Assembly (NCBI RefSeq): GCF_017876115.1
Contig: NZ_JAGINO010000003.1
Location: 434,001-498,000 of the forward strand
Direction of reading: 5' to 3'
DNA length: 64,000 nucleotides
Origin: Azospirillum picis
GTDB lineage: Bacteria > Pseudomonadota > Alphaproteobacteria > Azospirillales > Azospirillaceae
This document shows, piece after piece, positions 63,306 through 64,000 of this stretch (positions are counted from its first letter, which is position 1; each line of letters starts with the position of its first letter). The position numbers were made by a program, and so were the translations under genes. The notes under the pieces are model-generated. The model worked only from the letters and a program-made list of their open reading frames with translations, did no database searches and was not told the DNA's origin.

Positions 63306-64000
63306 GCGCCCATGTTCCTGGCGGCCGCCCCCCTCTGGCGGCCCGCCCGTTCCGTCGACCGGTACCAGGTCAGGAAACGGGCCAGCAGCACCATCGCGGC
63401 GATGCCGAGGACGGTAACAAGGAACTGTGCGGAAAGCGAGCTGCTGACATGGACAAGCACCGTCTGCCCGGCGAAGGACAGCAGAACCCCGAGGCAGAAC
63501 ACCGGGAGGGATTGCCGGCCGCAGTCGAGGACAGGGGCAACCACGGCCCCGCGAAGCCACGACGCGCCGGCGGGCACCAGCCAGAGGACGACATAGGCCA
63601 GCGCGAAGAAGTGCAGAAGGCGCAACGGGTCGAGATCGGTCTTGCTGATCGGGTAGAGGAACTCGGTCAGCAGGACCGGGATCAAGGCATGCAGCGGGGC
63701 GAACTTCCAGGACAGGGCCAGGAACAGGCTTGCCAGCAGGATCGCGACGGCAGCCACCGCGGTGGGCCGGCGGAAGCGGGTCGCGCCGGCCCGGAGATCC
63801 GGACGGAACTGCAGCGCGCCGCCCAGCACGAACAGGAACTGCCAGGCGAACGGGTTGAAATACCAGACGCCGCCGTCGGGATAGGTCGGCAGGTTCCAGC
63901 CCCAAAGCCGTGCGGCGGCGTACAGCGCGCCCGATCCCGCCAGCACCGTGAGCGGGTTCCGTTTCAGGGCCGGAAGAAGCAGCGGGAATGCCAGGAGAAG
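63302..64000 (-). CDS. opgC: OpgC-type membrane acyltransferase, partial
   Basis: The visible 232 codons (the gene continues past the window) encode seven or so membrane helices. The segment GGVWYFNPFAWQFLFVLGGA and the end of the protein match the OpgC family, which succinylates osmoregulated periplasmic glucans, for example in Rhodobacter sphaeroides. It ends in ATGA shared with the first SGNH-like gene. The missing N-terminal part lies to the right of the window. The substrate could be a periplasmic glucan or another surface glycan. Confidence 0.85.
   Translation of the reverse strand, partial: LLLAFPLLLPALKRNPLTVLAGSGALYAAARLWGWNLPTYPDGGVWYFNPFAWQFLFVLGGALQFRPDLRAGATRFRRPTAVAAVAILLASLFLALSWKFAPLHALIPVLLTEFLYPISKTDLDPLRLLHFFALAYVVLWLVPAGASWLRGAVVAPVLDCGRQSLPVFCLGVLLSFAGQTVLVHVSSSLSAQFLVTVLGIAAMVLLARFLTWYRSTERAGRQRGAAARNMGA

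Overview
The window is very GC-rich DNA whose gene order and products point to an alphaproteobacterium of the Azospirillum/Rhodospirillales type. Supporting signs are a type VI secretion (T6SS) locus with a duplicated sheath gene, the run rlpA - D-Ala-D-Ala carboxypeptidase - tmk - holB - metG - tatD, a short RecO, a Tat-exported TRAP binding protein, and multi-PAS signalling proteins. The assignment rests on protein character only; no rRNA or tRNA gene was seen.

Positions 1-28254 are a T6SS island built as two divergent blocks around an AT-rich gap at 7672-7920. The leftward block holds a small hypothetical gene, a PAAR spike tip, a SAM methyltransferase with a zinc-ribbon-like N-terminus, ClpV, Hcp, VgrG and a gene cut by the window edge. 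The rightward block holds tssA, tssB, tssC, a second tssC paralogue, tagJ/impE, tssE, tssF, tssG, a second methyltransferase that resembles bacterial protein-lysine methyltransferases, then (after a Sel1-repeat gene on the other strand) tssJ, tssL with an OmpA domain, tssM, a Ser/Thr kinase and an RsbW-like ATP-binding protein. No tssK, Fha or PppA-type phosphatase gene is visible, so the baseplate adaptor must lie elsewhere. The two methyltransferases and the kinase/RsbW pair are the least expected parts of the locus.

Positions 28255-44500 are mixed accessory and housekeeping DNA: a YciI-like protein, an aldo/keto reductase, a mini HTH protein, an XRE-cupin regulator divergent from an EamA transporter, and an RcnB-like periplasmic protein. 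A 2 kb mobile insertion (33584-35574) follows. It is bounded by roughly 62 bp inverted repeats at CTAG sites, contains a gutted IS630-family transposase, and carries a LysR regulator divergent from a tautomerase. Next come a hybrid histidine kinase coupled to a receiver-domain protein, a frameshifted cupin pseudogene, ndk with a clear promoter and terminator, and an ABC-F ATPase.

Positions 44500-64000 are mostly conserved chromosomal genes: ExoD-like, VOC and YdcF proteins, the cell-wall/replication/translation run listed above, a PhnP-like hydrolase, an orphan TRAP binding protein, parC, recO, and a triple-PAS protein with a degenerate GGDEF and an intact EAL domain. At the right edge is a tightly overlapped operon of an OpgC-type membrane protein (cut by the window end) followed by two SGNH-like exported proteins, probably concerned with decoration of periplasmic glucans or another surface polymer.
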